In this document: positions 45,401 to 57,919 of the stretch, in pieces
Layout: each line of letters starts with the position of its first letter
Position numbering within the stretch: the stretch's first letter is position 1
Origin: Melieria omissa
Taxonomy: Eukaryota; Arthropoda; Insecta; Diptera; Ulidiidae
DNA length: 64,000 nt
Assembly (NCBI GenBank): GCA_963971225.1
Contig: OZ020268.1
Span: forward strand, 49,960,404 to 50,024,403
Reading direction: 5' to 3'
Made by a program: the position numbers and the translations under genes
Notes under the pieces: model-generated
Seen by the model: only the letters and a program-made list of their open reading frames with translations
Databases searched by the model: none
What the model was told of the DNA's origin: nothing

Positions 45401-48098
45401 TTAATGTGTAAATAATTAATGTAAACTAAACAAATAATTATTTACATTTATTTAGTGACTATGATTAAATTTACAAAATTTTAAAAGATAACTGAAATTT
45501 AAAAATAATTTAATAATTTATATATTTTTAGTTACTGATTATTTCAATAAAGTTCATTATTAATTGTTAAATATTTTTTTTTTTAGTAAATAAATTAATC
45601 CAAAAATACTAATAATTAAACACAGCTAACCAAAATAATTTGGATAAATAAATAATGCAATGCAGATAATTAAATATGTGTATTTTACAAATTATTAAAT
45701 ATGTGTATTGAATTAATGAATATTATTATATTTAGTTGTTAGTTTAATACACATGTTCAATTAATTATTTTATGAATATTTAATACTTACTTAGTCAGTC
45801 TTAATTTGATAGGAATTGTTGTACTAAGAATTAAATAATATGAACCATTTGTTCTATTAGTTAATATTTTAATTCTTCAACCTATTTTAATCATAATCAT
45901 AATTAATCATAACTTATGAATACAATTAACAATTACTTGTGAACTAGATAAATCAGTTTAACTAATATCATTGAATTCCATTAAATACTTCACCCTCAAC
46001 AAAATTGCATTGACAATCAATCATAAGTTCATTCAATAATCCATTCAATTCATCACTTTATGAATAACTTTTCACAAGTCATAAACTAAAAAAAATATTT
46101 ATTAATTAGATGAGTTTAGGTACAACTAATGCCATTGAATTTAATCTATAGTCAATGCCCATTTTATTACTTTATCAGTCAACAAAATTTCATTGACTTT
46201 CAATCATAAGAATCATAAGTTCAATCAATAATAAATTGATCTCAATTCTCATATTTATTGAATAAATCTTCACAAGTAATAAATGAAATGATTATCCACA
46301 AATTTAATAGTTAATTCACAACTAGAGCTATCGATGTAAATTAATAGTCATTGCCCATTTAAACACTTCCCTATGCAACAAAATTGCATGCACGTTCAAT
46401 TATAAGAATCGCAAGTTCTATCAGTAATCAATTCAATTTATCAATTAATGAATAAGTCAACTCGTGATGAATGAATTGAAATCTTTTGTATACATTTAAT
46501 AAGTTATTCATATTTAATGCCATTTAATTTGATCTGATTTACAAAATTTCCTTAAAAATCAAAAAAATCATGAGTTCAATAAATAACCAATCAATTGAAT
46601 TCATCAACTTATTGACTAATTCATCCCAAGTAATAAATGAAATGAAGCATTATTCATCAGTTAAATAATTAATTCACAAGTAATGTCATTCAATTTTGTT
46701 TATTATTGCATTAACGATTGCTAATTTCCCTACTTTCTTCCCCCTCAACAGGTTCGCAACCTGAGCCCGTTCTCGTTCATGCACCAGGACGACGTGCGTT
46801 GGGTGATTGTGGCGCTGCGTCAGATGTACGACTGCAACAGCGACTACGGCGAGAGCTGCTACCGTCTGATCACGCGCAACGGTCACTTTATTTACCTGCA
46901 GACAAAGGGCTATCTGGAGATCGACAAGAGCACCAACAAGGTGCATTCCTTCGTCTGCGTCAATACGCTGTTGAACGAGGAGGAGGGCCGGCGTAAAGTG
47001 CAAGAGATGAAGAACAAATTCTCCGTGATTATTAAAACGAAAATCCCCAGTAATTCGCTGCAGGACGTGCCCGCTTCGCAGAACCCACAGCAACTCGAAC
47101 GCATTGTGTTGTATCTCATCGAGAATCTGCAGAAGCGGCACGACAACGGCGCCGCGGCAATGGGCACTGGACGCACTGCAACAGCCACACAAGCGGATCA
47201 CATACGCTACGCCAAGTCGCCGCCATTGGCATTGGTGCCGCCAGAGCCCGCTTCGGTAAAGAACTCCATTTCCAAGTCGGTGAGCGTGGTGAATGTGACC
47301 GCTGCCAAGAATCTGCAGCACAATATGAATAATCTGCGCAGTCCCGCCAGCATGCCCAGCAGCGATGTGTCGCTATCGCCAGCGAGCAGCCTAGACACCA
47401 GTGACGATGCATCCGAGCAGCTGGCGTCACCCGTTAGCGTCATCACACAACGTCCCAGTGTGCTGCAAATGAAGTCACTGCCCGCGCGCAGCACCTGCGT
47501 CGAACAAAATTCGACACTGCCCCAAGTGGCCCTAAACGCAACCAATGGTCAGAGTGCAGCTGCAGAATCATCACCAACAACGTCCAGCTCAACAGTTGCG
47601 GCCACCGAAATGTTGCAGAAACAGTTTTCCGTGCTGAAACGCCTCTGCGACACGCCGCTTACAGCGGCCGCCGTTGAGACCGTCAGTCCGGCTAAGCGTA
47701 ATTCGAGTCAAAGCGACTGTGCTTCGGATGAAAGTGAAAGCGTGGAAATAGGCACTGCCATCTCCAGTTCGCTCGATAACCTCGACCAGTCGTTGCACAG
47801 CATCCAAGAGGACGCGCGCTCACTCTGCCAACAACATGCCTGCCTTCGCTCACCAGTGCCGCGCGCCATCAATCAAAAGCTGGACGCCATTTTCGTGGAG
47901 CATCAAAAGCAAACGAAGCTGCTGGTCAACATCAAGAACGAGTACAACGTGCACTTGCAGCAGCGCCAGCTGCAACACGAACAGCAACCGCCCCCACAAG
48001 AGCCACAGTTGGAATTAGTTGCCGTCAGCGCACAGCCGGCTGTGGCGCATTTTTCAGTTGACTCAGCGCCGTTGGGTCAACCAGCTGGCCGGCCGTAG
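42460..48098 (+). CDS. Met: Met/gce bHLH-PAS juvenile hormone receptor
   Basis: Two coding exons, 42460-43665 and 46752-48098, join in phase (ACGAG|GTGAGC, CAACAG|GTTCGC) to 850 aa. The bHLH domain is at about residues 40-95 (GREARNLAEKHRRDKLNASI, then SSRRLDKTAILRFAAHGLRL). PAS-A follows at about 125-200 (ITLTCHGQIVVISASVEQLL). PAS-B, the hormone-binding domain, straddles the intron: IGLVAGYMKDE then VRNLSPFSFMHQDDVRWVIV. The tail is Ser/Gln-rich and disordered. A Gly/Met run (about residues 15-33) precedes the bHLH. Met and gce are the paralogous juvenile-hormone receptors of Drosophila; non-drosophilid flies usually have one intron-bearing gene of this type, so the name Met/gce is used jointly. 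Partner and DNA binding are known for the family. Confidence 0.88.
43666..46751 (+). other. 3.1-kb AT-rich intron of Met
   Basis: The intron is bounded by GTGAGC and CCCCTCAACAG. It is strongly AT-rich, with many TTAATTAAT-type strings and diverged internal repetition of phrases like TCAATCATAAG (about 46015-46440). I see no exon or RNA gene inside. Confidence 0.5.
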
Positions 48099-49328
48099 AC
48101 CGGTCGCTGTGCCTGGACACAGGTGTGAGCAACAGCATTGACTCGGTCGACAACAGATGCGGCGCGTAGCCATTTCGTTCGTGTGCTCAAGCCAGAAGTT
48201 CAGCTTTGCAGAAGAGGCAATTGTGTGCACGTGTGGCTAGCGGCGAACCGTTGTCCTATGACCAATTCAAAAGTTCAAATTATGTTTTTCCCCTTTTTTT
48301 CGTTCGGTGGTTCGCTGAGAAATTGTCGACGATTTGTTGAATGAGCGCATTCGGTGGGGAAATCGCTTTTTCTTTTCGCTTTAAAATTGTCACCAAATCG
48401 AACGTTAATGGCAAGCAACTTTTTAAAGCTGACTCGAAAAAATAGTTTTTCCTGTAATCTATCTATAAACCAAACTAGCCCTTCTAATGGCAACTATTTT
48501 TATTATTTTACTATACATGCTGAAAAAGTCAGTGCTATGGAGACATTAGAGAGAGAGAGAGAGAGAAAACCCATCTGCTGGTGTCTTTGTTGGTATAAGC
48601 CTTTCTCCATGGCCACCACTTCCACCAATCAGCGATTCCTTACTTGTTTATGTGTACTTTTAATAAAATACAATAATTTGAATATCCTGAAACATACAAT
48701 AACAACAAATATCTGTATAACTACATATACTTTCCCTTCCGCAAAATCTGTACAACTTGTAATCAGTTCTGTACACACACAACTGTTGTGTAGGTTAAGT
48801 CTTTACGTTGGAAGAGATCGGCACGTATGTTGCTGATGTTTTTTTGTTGCGTATTTGTTTGTTTGTGTGTAAATTTTCCCGATTATCATTATTATTTTAT
48901 TTTTGTTCTGCAAGGCGCTAAAATTGTTGTTTAATATTAATGAAACTATTGTAAAATGTGAAAACAGAGAAAAGAAAAAAAATTGAAAATACTGAAAATG
49001 CCGTTTCGTTTATTGAAATTTTAACTGATTTGCACGTATTTAACAATTCATAAACCATCTAATATATAAGCCATAAATATGTGAGTAATACTTGCTGTAA
49101 ATGTACTATATGTATTTTGTAAATAAGAATTGATACATGGCATTGTATTGTTGAAAGTGTAATATTTTTTACCCGTATAAATAAAATGAAATTAGAATTC
49201 TAAATTTGAGCTGAGTTTGCCTATAAAAACATGCGACAGTACGTTTAATTCATATAGATGTCGATATAGGCGTGAAACTAGAGATACTTCATAGGTGGAA
49301 AGATGGATGCTATTGAGTTAGTAATGCA
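48099..49328 (+). other. Probable 3' UTR of Met
   Basis: Contains a short (GA)n microsatellite at 48549-48566, polyadenylation signals AATAAA at 48662 and 49180, and no further coding exon. The transcript could end after either signal. Confidence 0.45.
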
Positions 49329-50060
49329 TTAAGGGGGTATTCTGGTCGAGGCGGTCCGAAATATCGATGTTTTCAAATCGTTGTGGATGAAAAGCTTTTC
49401 AATATTTTTATTCAAGGTTTTTCGCAAGTTTTTCTACAGGTTTTGAACAATAATTTTCATTAATGATGTTAAGAATATCTTCTTTAATAATGGTTCATTC
49501 GATGCCTCGAACTTGAGCATGCCGAAAATAGTTCCATGGTGGACATGATATCTTCAGTTCAAATATTCTGAAACACAAAATGTGACCTATTTTGTAATCG
49601 CAAGACTTCCTGCTATCGCCTTATCTAGGATATAAGCAAACAAAAATTTTCTTCAATTAAAATCAGGTGTTTAAAAAAAAAAGACGATTTTTTGCCCTGT
49701 TTTTGTTGATATTTTGCATTAAAAAACATTAGTTAAACAAATGCTTTTGCCATTATCCTAGATAAGGCGATACCCACACATTTGCTTAGTATCCTTGTCA
49801 AATTTCAAGTCAATTGGACCAGTAGTTTTTTGTGAATCGTGTCTACCGTCCCGAAAAACATGGTTTCGAGAAAAAGAAGAAAAGGTTCCGGGCGCACAGA
49901 GATTAACGCGGTCGGCGCGCCGACTTTGACATCCCATAACTTTCGGAATTTTCGAGATATTGGAAAAATACTTTCACAGTTTGAAATACGTTGAGATTAT
50001 GAAAATGTAATAAAAAAAATTTCGAATTTTTGAAGCCGTCACTGCGGAATACCCCCTTAA
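49329..50060. mobile_element. TTAA-flanked MITE with terminal and internal inverted repeats
   Basis: Both ends read TTAAGGGGGTATTC (right end in reverse complement, GAATACCCCCTTAA), giving TTAA target duplications and 10-bp terminal inverted repeats, as in piggyBac-type elements. Inside, TATCGCCTTATCTAGGATA at 49614-49632 is exactly inverted at 49754-49772, so a 19-bp stem could form. No transposase is encoded; it is a non-autonomous element of 732 bp. Confidence 0.8.
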
Positions 50061-50079
50061 GAATCGTAATGATTCCCCT

Positions 50080-50350
50080 AGACCCACTGACCTAAAGGAA
50101 TGAAGTAAATCACGGGGGTTCCGGTGTATGATGTTGTCTCCTTCAAGCCAATGCTGGCCCAGGTATCTCCGCCTGCTGTGACATACTGCATTGCAGTGTG
50201 GAATGATGTGCTCTGTTGTTTGACAGAGTCTAAAGACGCTAGACTGTTGGTAACCAATTGTGCTCATGTATTTTCTCTGCAGTGCCCAGTTAGAAGCCCA
50301 GGGGTCTATCTTAGCTGGTTTGGCCTCAGTCTAAAGCAATCAGTCATAGT
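50080..50350 (-). pseudogene. Jockey/R1-type LINE 3' end, minus strand
   Basis: The minus-strand translation includes SSVFRLC, TTEHIIPHCNAVCHSRRRYL and GQHWLEGDNI. This matches the C-terminal zinc-knuckle region of the family found at 21180-21410. It is frame-broken. It ends next to the TTAA MITE. Confidence 0.65.
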
Positions 50351-52611
50351 AACATTGCATGCATTGCATTAAAGTCCTTTTATAAGGACATCGAATCAGA
50401 AAATGAAAACCTGAGCGATCTCTGGTTTCACGTCTACATCAGATTTGGAAGGATCTCAACATGAGTGGTTTTTTGTCGCATAGTGTAATAAAATGGAATG
50501 GAATGGATGGAAAAACTGGAATGAGTAGAATATGTTTGAACATAATTCTAACTTTTGATTTCATCATTGATTTCATCCATTTAGTAGTTTTAAGAACCAA
50601 CTAATTGACTATCACAATTTAAACTCTAAATGTATATTTTAAGGTATGAGCTTTAAAAAAAAAGAGCGAGTTCTTGGTGTTAAAAACTTTGGCTTTTTCG
50701 ATTGGAACTTTGAATGTACATAGATGAAAGTAGACAGAGTGGCGCATAGCTTATGATATGCGAGCCCAGATAGGTTTAGGAAATTTTACAAAATGTAAGC
50801 AATTCACTAATCAATCGAGAGTAGAAGAGAAGAAGATAAAAGAGTTTAATAAACAAATTCTTGTGTTAAGTTTAATATCTCAAACAAAGGCCTGAGGTCA
50901 GAGCTGGACTGTAATTGATACAACTTTAGTTCGGAATGAGGTCTTTAATGTTTTTTAGGTAAGGTTGTTCGTTTGGTTGGTTGGTTGGTTTAGTTTTGGC
51001 TGAATTGGCCGCGCATGGATCCTGTTGGTTCCATTGTAGTATCAGATCGAGCGGTAATACGAGTAGTGTCTCGTTCGATGCCGTATCGCATATATTTACA
51101 TATATAATTGATTCCACCTAACTTTCGCTTTAATTTGTATGCTGTCTTAGAGACCCCTGTTAAGTGTTCAGGCATCAGTGCACTGCTGATTTGCTCATCT
51201 GCCAGGTGAACAATTCAATCAATGGCGATAACATGTGCTGCCTCATTAGGCACTAGAGGCTTTAACAAGAAAAAGTTTAGCTCAGCACGAAGTGTCTAAT
51301 ATTTATACATTAAGTTAGGTTAGGTTAGGGTGCTCACATATGAAGGTCTGACTAGGTCCATTCGTTTCGTCACAGACAAGAAGTAGGATCCTTAAGCTTC
51401 CGATGAAACAAGAAAACTATTCTGATTAACTAATGAAATGAGTGATGCTGCTAATGTCATTTTTTGACTAAAATTTGATAACTAAAACAGTTAGAAAATA
51501 CGCCTTAAAATGAAGAACTGCTCCTAGCCAGAGCTGAACAGTGTTACATAAGATGTGAAATGTCTTCTTCTTCATCTGCTGAGGAACAGCCACATCAGTT
51601 TTTGTTGAAAGGGAAGATTAACCGCTGGGCGTACGATCTACGGTTCCTTTAAGGCTGCTAATGTTGAAGCGATAGCATTGTGTCCCAAGCCCAAACCTGA
51701 ATTAAAGTTATGTACATCACAATGAAAACAGCGCACCAAATTGATCTAGCGAGGTCCCCAACCATTCTGCTGTAACCTCCTCACAACAGATGGCGTTACG
51801 AGCGGAGGCGACGTTCCTGAGCGGCGTTAGATGGCACCATCACTTAAGACTACCTGCGACAGGCCAATCACCTACCCTGGCAGAACAACACAACTGATTA
51901 ACGTAACCAACACCTGTCTTGTGGAGGCCCTATGCTCCAGAGAGGAGTGAACACGGAACAAAAAACAAAACATCACAATGAGTCAAATAAATGTTTAAAA
52001 TGAAATTAGAAATTAATTAATTGATTAAAATTAAAAGAAATTAGTGAAAATTTAAAATAATAAACGAAATAATCGAATTAACAAATTTAAATAATTAATT
52101 AAATTAATAACCTGATAAAACATACATGAAAATAAAATTATGTAATGGATTTTAATAAAGAACAATACTAATGTTTATATATATGAGTATATAAAATATG
52201 TGGAAAAATTGTTTAATATAAAATTTAAGTATTAAATCGGTTACTAAAACTAATAACAACTAAACAATAATTAAATGATTTAATGGAAATAAATGAAGTC
52301 CTAATTTAAAATTTAAAATAATAAACAAAATAATAAAGTTAAAAGAATTAAATAAATAAAATCAATAAAATTATACAAATTAAAATTAATAAAGGCCAAA
52401 CTACTAACTGCATAAGGTGGTCTAATGTTAATAAAATTAATTAAAAAATACATGCAAATGAAATCAATTAATGGAAATTATCGAAGACCTTACTACCCAA
52501 CCATCTTTAAAATACTATTGTTAGTCGATTCAAACAACATCGCGAACGTGTTATGATGCAGTTTCAAGATAATCTTAGTACTCCAGGGTTAAAGAGATTG
52601 AATAAGAAAAT
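50351..52611. other. Gene-free, repeat-derived AT-rich DNA
   Basis: Includes a short TTAGG run (51314-51330) and long stretches of TAAATTAATTAAT-type low complexity (52000-52470). A GC-richer non-coding patch lies at 51740-51960. No gene supported. Confidence 0.35.
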
Positions 52612-52800
52612 GGCCGCCATCGGCGTTCAGCTGGTAAGTTTGTTGCAGAAACAAGATTCTGGGTTCGAATGCTGGTTCAGCCAATAAAAATATAGACAAT
52701 TTTACTTTGGTCGCTTATTCTCTCAGTAGGCACTGGCAAAACTCCGAGAGGCAAATAATTTCCTATGAAGCAGCTCAGCTTGAGTAGTCTGTAAGGCTGA
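52612..52800 (+). mobile_element. Second copy of the tRNA-derived SINE
   Basis: The head GGCCGCCATCGGCGTTCAGC followed by TGGTAAG carries an A-box-like start, and GGGTTCGAATGC supplies a good B box about 50 bases on. The body CTCTCAGTAGGCACTGGCAA, then CCTATGAAGCAGCTC parallels CTCTCAGCAGGAAATGGCAA and CCTATGAAAAAGCTC of the 16484 copy. The 3' border and target duplications are not clear. Confidence 0.6.
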
Positions 52801-54879
52801 GCTTTTGATGTTACAGACTCGATCACAGCTTTGCTATCACAATTGATGGCCACTATTTTCATTTTCAGACTGTTGTAAAAGTTGGAATCTTAATTTTTAA
52901 GCAGGTAACACAACGCACAAAGTGGGATTTTCCCTCAGCTCCCATGCTAACCAAACTTTTAAACGCAAATAAATAACAATTTCTTTGTCTCCAAAATGTC
53001 GTGTTTTTGTTTAATTGGTACCAGCATCCAATTAGTTCTTCGCCCAATTCTTCTCTACTCTTACTAATTATTTGAATTGATTATCGATTCTCTGCCGCCT
53101 ACGTATATGATTTCGTTAGTCGTTAAAAATTCAACAGCAGCGCGAATCTAAATGATATTGCAGTCAGACAAAAACCTGTATTGACAACTGTGAATATTTC
53201 GCACTTTCCGTTGTTTGATTTGTTTGTGATGATAAAATAAGCAAATTAAGCCACAGCGCTCGTAATTGTCATAGATTCGTAAAATTATTGATGAGTAATC
53301 TTTGCGAATATGACTGCGGGGGCGTAATCGCCAAATTATTCCGGTCGACATCATAAAATGTTCAACATTCCAAATTGCGGTTTGTTTAGATTTGCTAAAA
53401 ATTTTGGGCGATGCGATAAAGTTGAGTGTATAAAACGAATCCGCAATTCTTAAGTGCATTGTTATATTGTAGGATTTAGTTGTGCGGAAATCATAAATTA
53501 AATTTTATTATGATCCTATCAGTCATTTAAAATTAATCAGAGAGAGAGCTTAATTTGTCTCAAGTGGTTCTTCAAAATGCTGTCTGCTAGTCAATGTTCC
53601 TTGGCAGACCTATGGTCAATTGAAGCTCGGTTACTTTCAACAAATTTCGGGCTATTGACTGTTTTTAGTTTAATATTTTTAAAACTTTGAAATATTCTAA
53701 ATAATGCCAATATTATCGTATTGTGATAATCCGAGCATGGTTCACTGTGGCCGTACGGTAGCCGCTGTGAAGCTTTCATAAATCTACGTGCTGCCATAAC
53801 GAATTTCTTAAGACTACTTAAGCAGCTGTCGAATGATTATTTTATGTAAATAAATATTTATATTTTCACAGAAGTTTGTGCCTTTATTTTGACATTCGAT
53901 ATCTAAATATATGCACATGTAACATCAATCAGTATGTGTTAAAATCTGTATGTCTCGTTTGTGCCGCTTTTTGGTAGTTGCCAAATCGGATGGCACTTTC
54001 GATGCTTGGTGAACGTTTGTTACGCCCACGTAAACAACGTTTACAAGTGTTTTTTTTTTGTTTCGTATTGATTAAGCAGTGATATTTACCATTTGAGGAT
54101 ATTCCATACATGTGTAGTTGAGTGTTTTATTGTAAACAAGAAACGAAAGAACACAACTTGTATGCTGCTTGTAGAAAACTATTAATTTCTAGTTGATTAA
54201 AAAGGTTGCATAATGATTTGAGACACAAGCATTTCTATGTATAAGTTTGTACAGGACGCAGACGAGGCAGATATATATAATAACAGTACATAAGCAAGAT
54301 TAACATAGTATATTAGGTAGGTTTTTTCAAACACCTTTGCTACTTTTGGGCAGCTTTTTTATCTGGTCACACCAAGCAGGGAGAGTGCTTCTTTTGGAAA
54401 CTTGCATTAGAGATAAGATCCCCCGACTCCGTTCTATATTTCCAATATAATTTTCGCTGGTCATTCATACGATCCAAATGGTCGAAATAGCAATGTTGTT
54501 GCATACCACTTCGCACTTCATGTAGTTTCTAATAGCTTCAAGATAGTATTTTACTATAATTAAAAAATACGTGAACATAAACTAGTAAGGTTCCGGTCGG
54601 CCATGTCTAGATTATGTTGGGTCCCTAGCGGTACTAGTAATAGCTCCTTAGTGCTGCAGATCGGAGTAAATAGATCGGTGAGAATTCCTAACAAAGTTCA
54701 GCAGCGGCTTAATATCATCTAACTCAGAGAAGAATAAGGCCCCTACGTGAGTAAGGCGCAGTCTTGGAATAGCCACAAAGAAGCAAAGAATGTACCCAAA
54801 GGTTACCTTGGCATGATTTTCTTTGCATGTCCTTTGCATTCATTCTACTCGGTGATGCTCATCTTTTCGATAGAGAGAT
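52801..54879. other. Gene-free region
   Basis: No coding exon or RNA gene recognised. Short ORFs have no family features. Confidence 0.35.
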
Positions 54880-55340
54880 TTTGAGATTTCTCGAAGTGAA
54901 CCATATGGATGGCTTTTCGACCCTTTCAATTTTGTACCTAGTGATATGGAGATTTACTGTGCTTAATGGCCTCCCTCTTGAATATTATGTCACTGGTTAT
55001 TTCTAGATTTCTGTGACTAATGGTCCATAACTCGTTCCTTTGTTGTCACATCTTTTTATCAGCCAGAACCGGATATTCGCACACAATGTGCGCTGTTGTC
55101 TCAACATCTTCGAAGCACAGCCCGCAGTTAACGATGTCAACAAGTTTTGACTGTACCAAAAGTTTTCTGAAGCTTCCGTGCCCCGTTATCAATGCAGTCA
55201 ACTATCTAAGAGCTATCCATTCTAGACTAAAGGCTGACCTGGACTTTCAACAGTTGGTTATGCCATTTTATCTATCACAAAGCACTGAGGTCTTCTAACT
55301 ATCAACCAGCTCTTTAAATCTTGAATTGCTTTGTTGTGAT
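54880..55340 (-). pseudogene. LINE (Jockey/R1 type) C-terminal remnant
   Basis: On the minus strand, with frame breaks, the translation gives ALITGHGSFRKLLVQSK followed by CGLCFEDVETTAHIVCEYP. This is the GH-box and C-C-H-C knuckle that end ORF2 in these LINEs. The upstream part is unrecognisable. Confidence 0.65.
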
Positions 55341-55828
55341 CCTTTTTTAGTTGGAAGCATCTGCTAGCATCTTTTTGTGCCTTACCGATATGACATCTAA
55401 AACACGATAGAATTATCAAGTTTCTACGTGCACATCTTTGGACACATTCAAAGTTCAGTTCAGTAGTGTTCGTTGCCTTCTGTCCAGCGCTATAAGGAAG
55501 ACCTTATTCGACATCTGTCTTTTAATTAGCTGTTCTAATGGATGAGACAATCCCAGTATCTCTGCTGTACTGAGACACCTTTTTCTTCCATTACAATTTC
55601 TATTGGTTGGTTGATCTGTGTGGGTAGATAGGAAAACAGTCAAAGAACTTTGCAGGTCATTGTAGGAATTTCCTTAGTTGATCTTATCATAAAATCTTAT
55701 CATAACTACTATATACTTGTTCAACACTTATATAGAACATATAGAAAAAACATATTTTTGTTTTTACTTTTCTTATGCTTTATTCTGAAATTTGTAAGAT
55801 AGTTTATTATGTTTGAAAAATTGAAGTA
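55341..55828. other. Gene-free spacer
   Basis: No feature recognised apart from possible further decayed LINE sequence. Confidence 0.3.
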
Positions 55829-56760
55829 CAGTGGACGTCCAATATAACGAATCTTATGTTATCTCAGTTTGTTAAATTGAAAAATTCGTAAAATCGGTCG
55901 AAATTGTTTTTGTTTTAAACCATCCTTCTTAAAGAAATAAGTCCCACACATTCAGTTTTTAACCTTCTGCCTGTCTGTTGGGGTCTATTTTACCCCAGGC
56001 GGAATTAGAAAAACGGTTGAGCGATTTTGTGCAATCGTTTACTTCTGTTATTTAGTGTTAATCGCGCTTACAACCCAATAACAAATCGAGAAAAACACTT
56101 TTTGGGGCTTTCCCCCTTTATTTTGTGATTTATGTGTAACTTTTCTTCATGTTTTGTCATTTTGTCAAATTATATAACCGTTTGATTGAAGTCATCCTGA
56201 CCCCAAAGGACAGTGATCGCAATTTTGAGCAAAGGACAGACAGAAGGTTAAAAAATATTTTGTTTTATTCCAGCATTTTCAAATTACAAATATGGTTATG
56301 TGTGTACAGTGAAAAAGTCTTCGATGCGCGATTGCCTCCTTACCGCAAGTAAACTTTTCTGTATGGCAATTTCTCTGTATTCATTATTGAAATTGTAATT
56401 TAAAAAAATTAAAGGCCGACCGAACGCAAAACAAATCCCGTGAAAATGATCAGCAATGCATACAAACATAATTCGAAAATGTTGGTAACTTGACGTAAAT
56501 TTGAAGGCTTTATCGTAACAAAACCAAAAATAATTGAGGTACCGTTCACTTGACGAAACCAAACATTCATTTTTATTGTGAAGAATGTGAACGCTCAAAT
56601 AAAAACAATTCGAAGGGTGAAAAATAACATAAATATTCGTTATATCTAATAGCAAATTTCACTTTTGTTCGTAATATAGAACCATCAATGGAAAAAATTT
56701 AGCCGTACGTTAAATCCAAAATTCGTTAAATGGTAAGTTCGTTATACAGAACGTTCACTG
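55829..56760. mobile_element. pogo/Tigger-like MITE
   Basis: The left end is CAGTGGACGTCCAATATAAC, then GAA. The right end in reverse complement is CAGTGAACGTTCTGTATAAC, then GAA. They match at about 17 of 23 positions, with TA just before the left end. Sub-terminal AAATTCGT/GTTAAAT motifs recur near both ends. The 932-bp length with no recognisable transposase fits a non-autonomous element; it starts with CAGT like the one at 13960-14474. Confidence 0.7.
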
Positions 56761-57880
56761 AAGTATTGAAGTATTCACTGAGGTCATTGATGAAATTTCA
56801 AGTATATCAAGTATATTTTAACTATTGTAATCCACAGACAATTATGTCTATATTAAAATAATGAATAATAATAAATAATAATAATAAATAATAAATCAAA
56901 ATAACCTAACCTAACCTTACTTTCGATTGATGGAGACTGTGGCTTAAGCTAATAAAGCGTATTTTTCTCTATATTCTAGTAAGTACGAATATATCATAAG
57001 TTATAAATTATAATAACTGGCTGTTGTGAAGTAATTATTTAATAACAATGACCTTGATAAATTCAGTTCATTGTAAAAGTCCATAAAATCTCTGTCCTGT
57101 CGCTGTTCTGTTATTATTTATTTATTTATTTCTCCGTAAGCAGTTGAATCGTTTTCATTGCTACCGTTATTGATTGAAGACAGTTGACCATGACGACTGC
57201 GTGAAGTGAACTCTAAAAATAGTTTCATTCAAGTCCATCATTCCCGCAAAGCTTGCCACAACTTTTACATTAATCGCCTTATTTCATTCAATAACACAAA
57301 GAAAACAAAAGTTCTCAGTATTTATTGAGTCTGATAGTCATTTCGAATAACGACACTTCTTGGTGATGAATGCTTAGTAATAAATTACGAATAGGACATT
57401 TATACGCATGATTTGTGGTCAAGAGATTTGGCTATAATTTTTGATAGATGGCAGTTTTGGATTAACATGAAAACTTTTGGAATTTACTGAACACAAGTAA
57501 GGAAAAAAATATTGAAAAATTACGAACCGAGTTCAACTCTGGCGGTTTTGGTGCTGTTGATATTTTCAAGTTATGGGTTTGAAGAATGGGCTTAGTTTTT
57601 GTTTTTTATTGAGAAATTAATAATCTTAATTATACGAACAAAAATAACGATCCCAGAATTTTTGGAAAATAAATTTCAAAGTTGTTGTCTTGTGTTAAGT
57701 GCGGCAGTGTAAGTTATTGTTAAGTTGTGTTGTTGCGTAGTGGAATGGAAAAAAAATGGGAATGGAAAAAGATTTGGAGTGGCATTGAAGCTTCTAACAC
57801 GAGCTTCTATGAAGATTCCTTTCTTAAGAATATTTTACATTTCTATTTTTCCCAACTCATCTTTGAGAGATGCCAAGAGT
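56761..57880. other. Gene-free AT-rich region
   Basis: Contains (AATAAT)n low-complexity DNA near 56860-56900 and a CCTAACCTAACC string at about 56905. No gene recognised. Confidence 0.35.
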
Positions 57881-57882
57881 TT

Positions 57883-57906
57883 GTGTTAGGTTAGGTTAGG
57901 TTAGGT
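57883..57906 (+). repeat. Short (TTAGG)n tract
   Basis: TTAGG repeated four times, just 3' of the minus-strand LINE remnant. The same unit occurs in shorter runs at 51314 and, inverted, near 56905 and 62897. Confidence 0.8.
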
Positions 57907-57919
57907 AAGACAGGCAACT

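Noticed and set aside
46686..47321. 211-aa minus-strand ORF opposite Met exon 2
   Set aside because: Antisense shadow of the GC-rich Met coding exon.
53148..53459. 103-aa minus-strand ORF
   Set aside because: No recognisable motif, splice sites or codon bias in an AT-rich gene-free region.
56000..56240. Possible fragment of a transposase between 56000 and 56350
   Set aside because: Translations in all frames show no DDE or HTH motif; only a short non-specific ORF.
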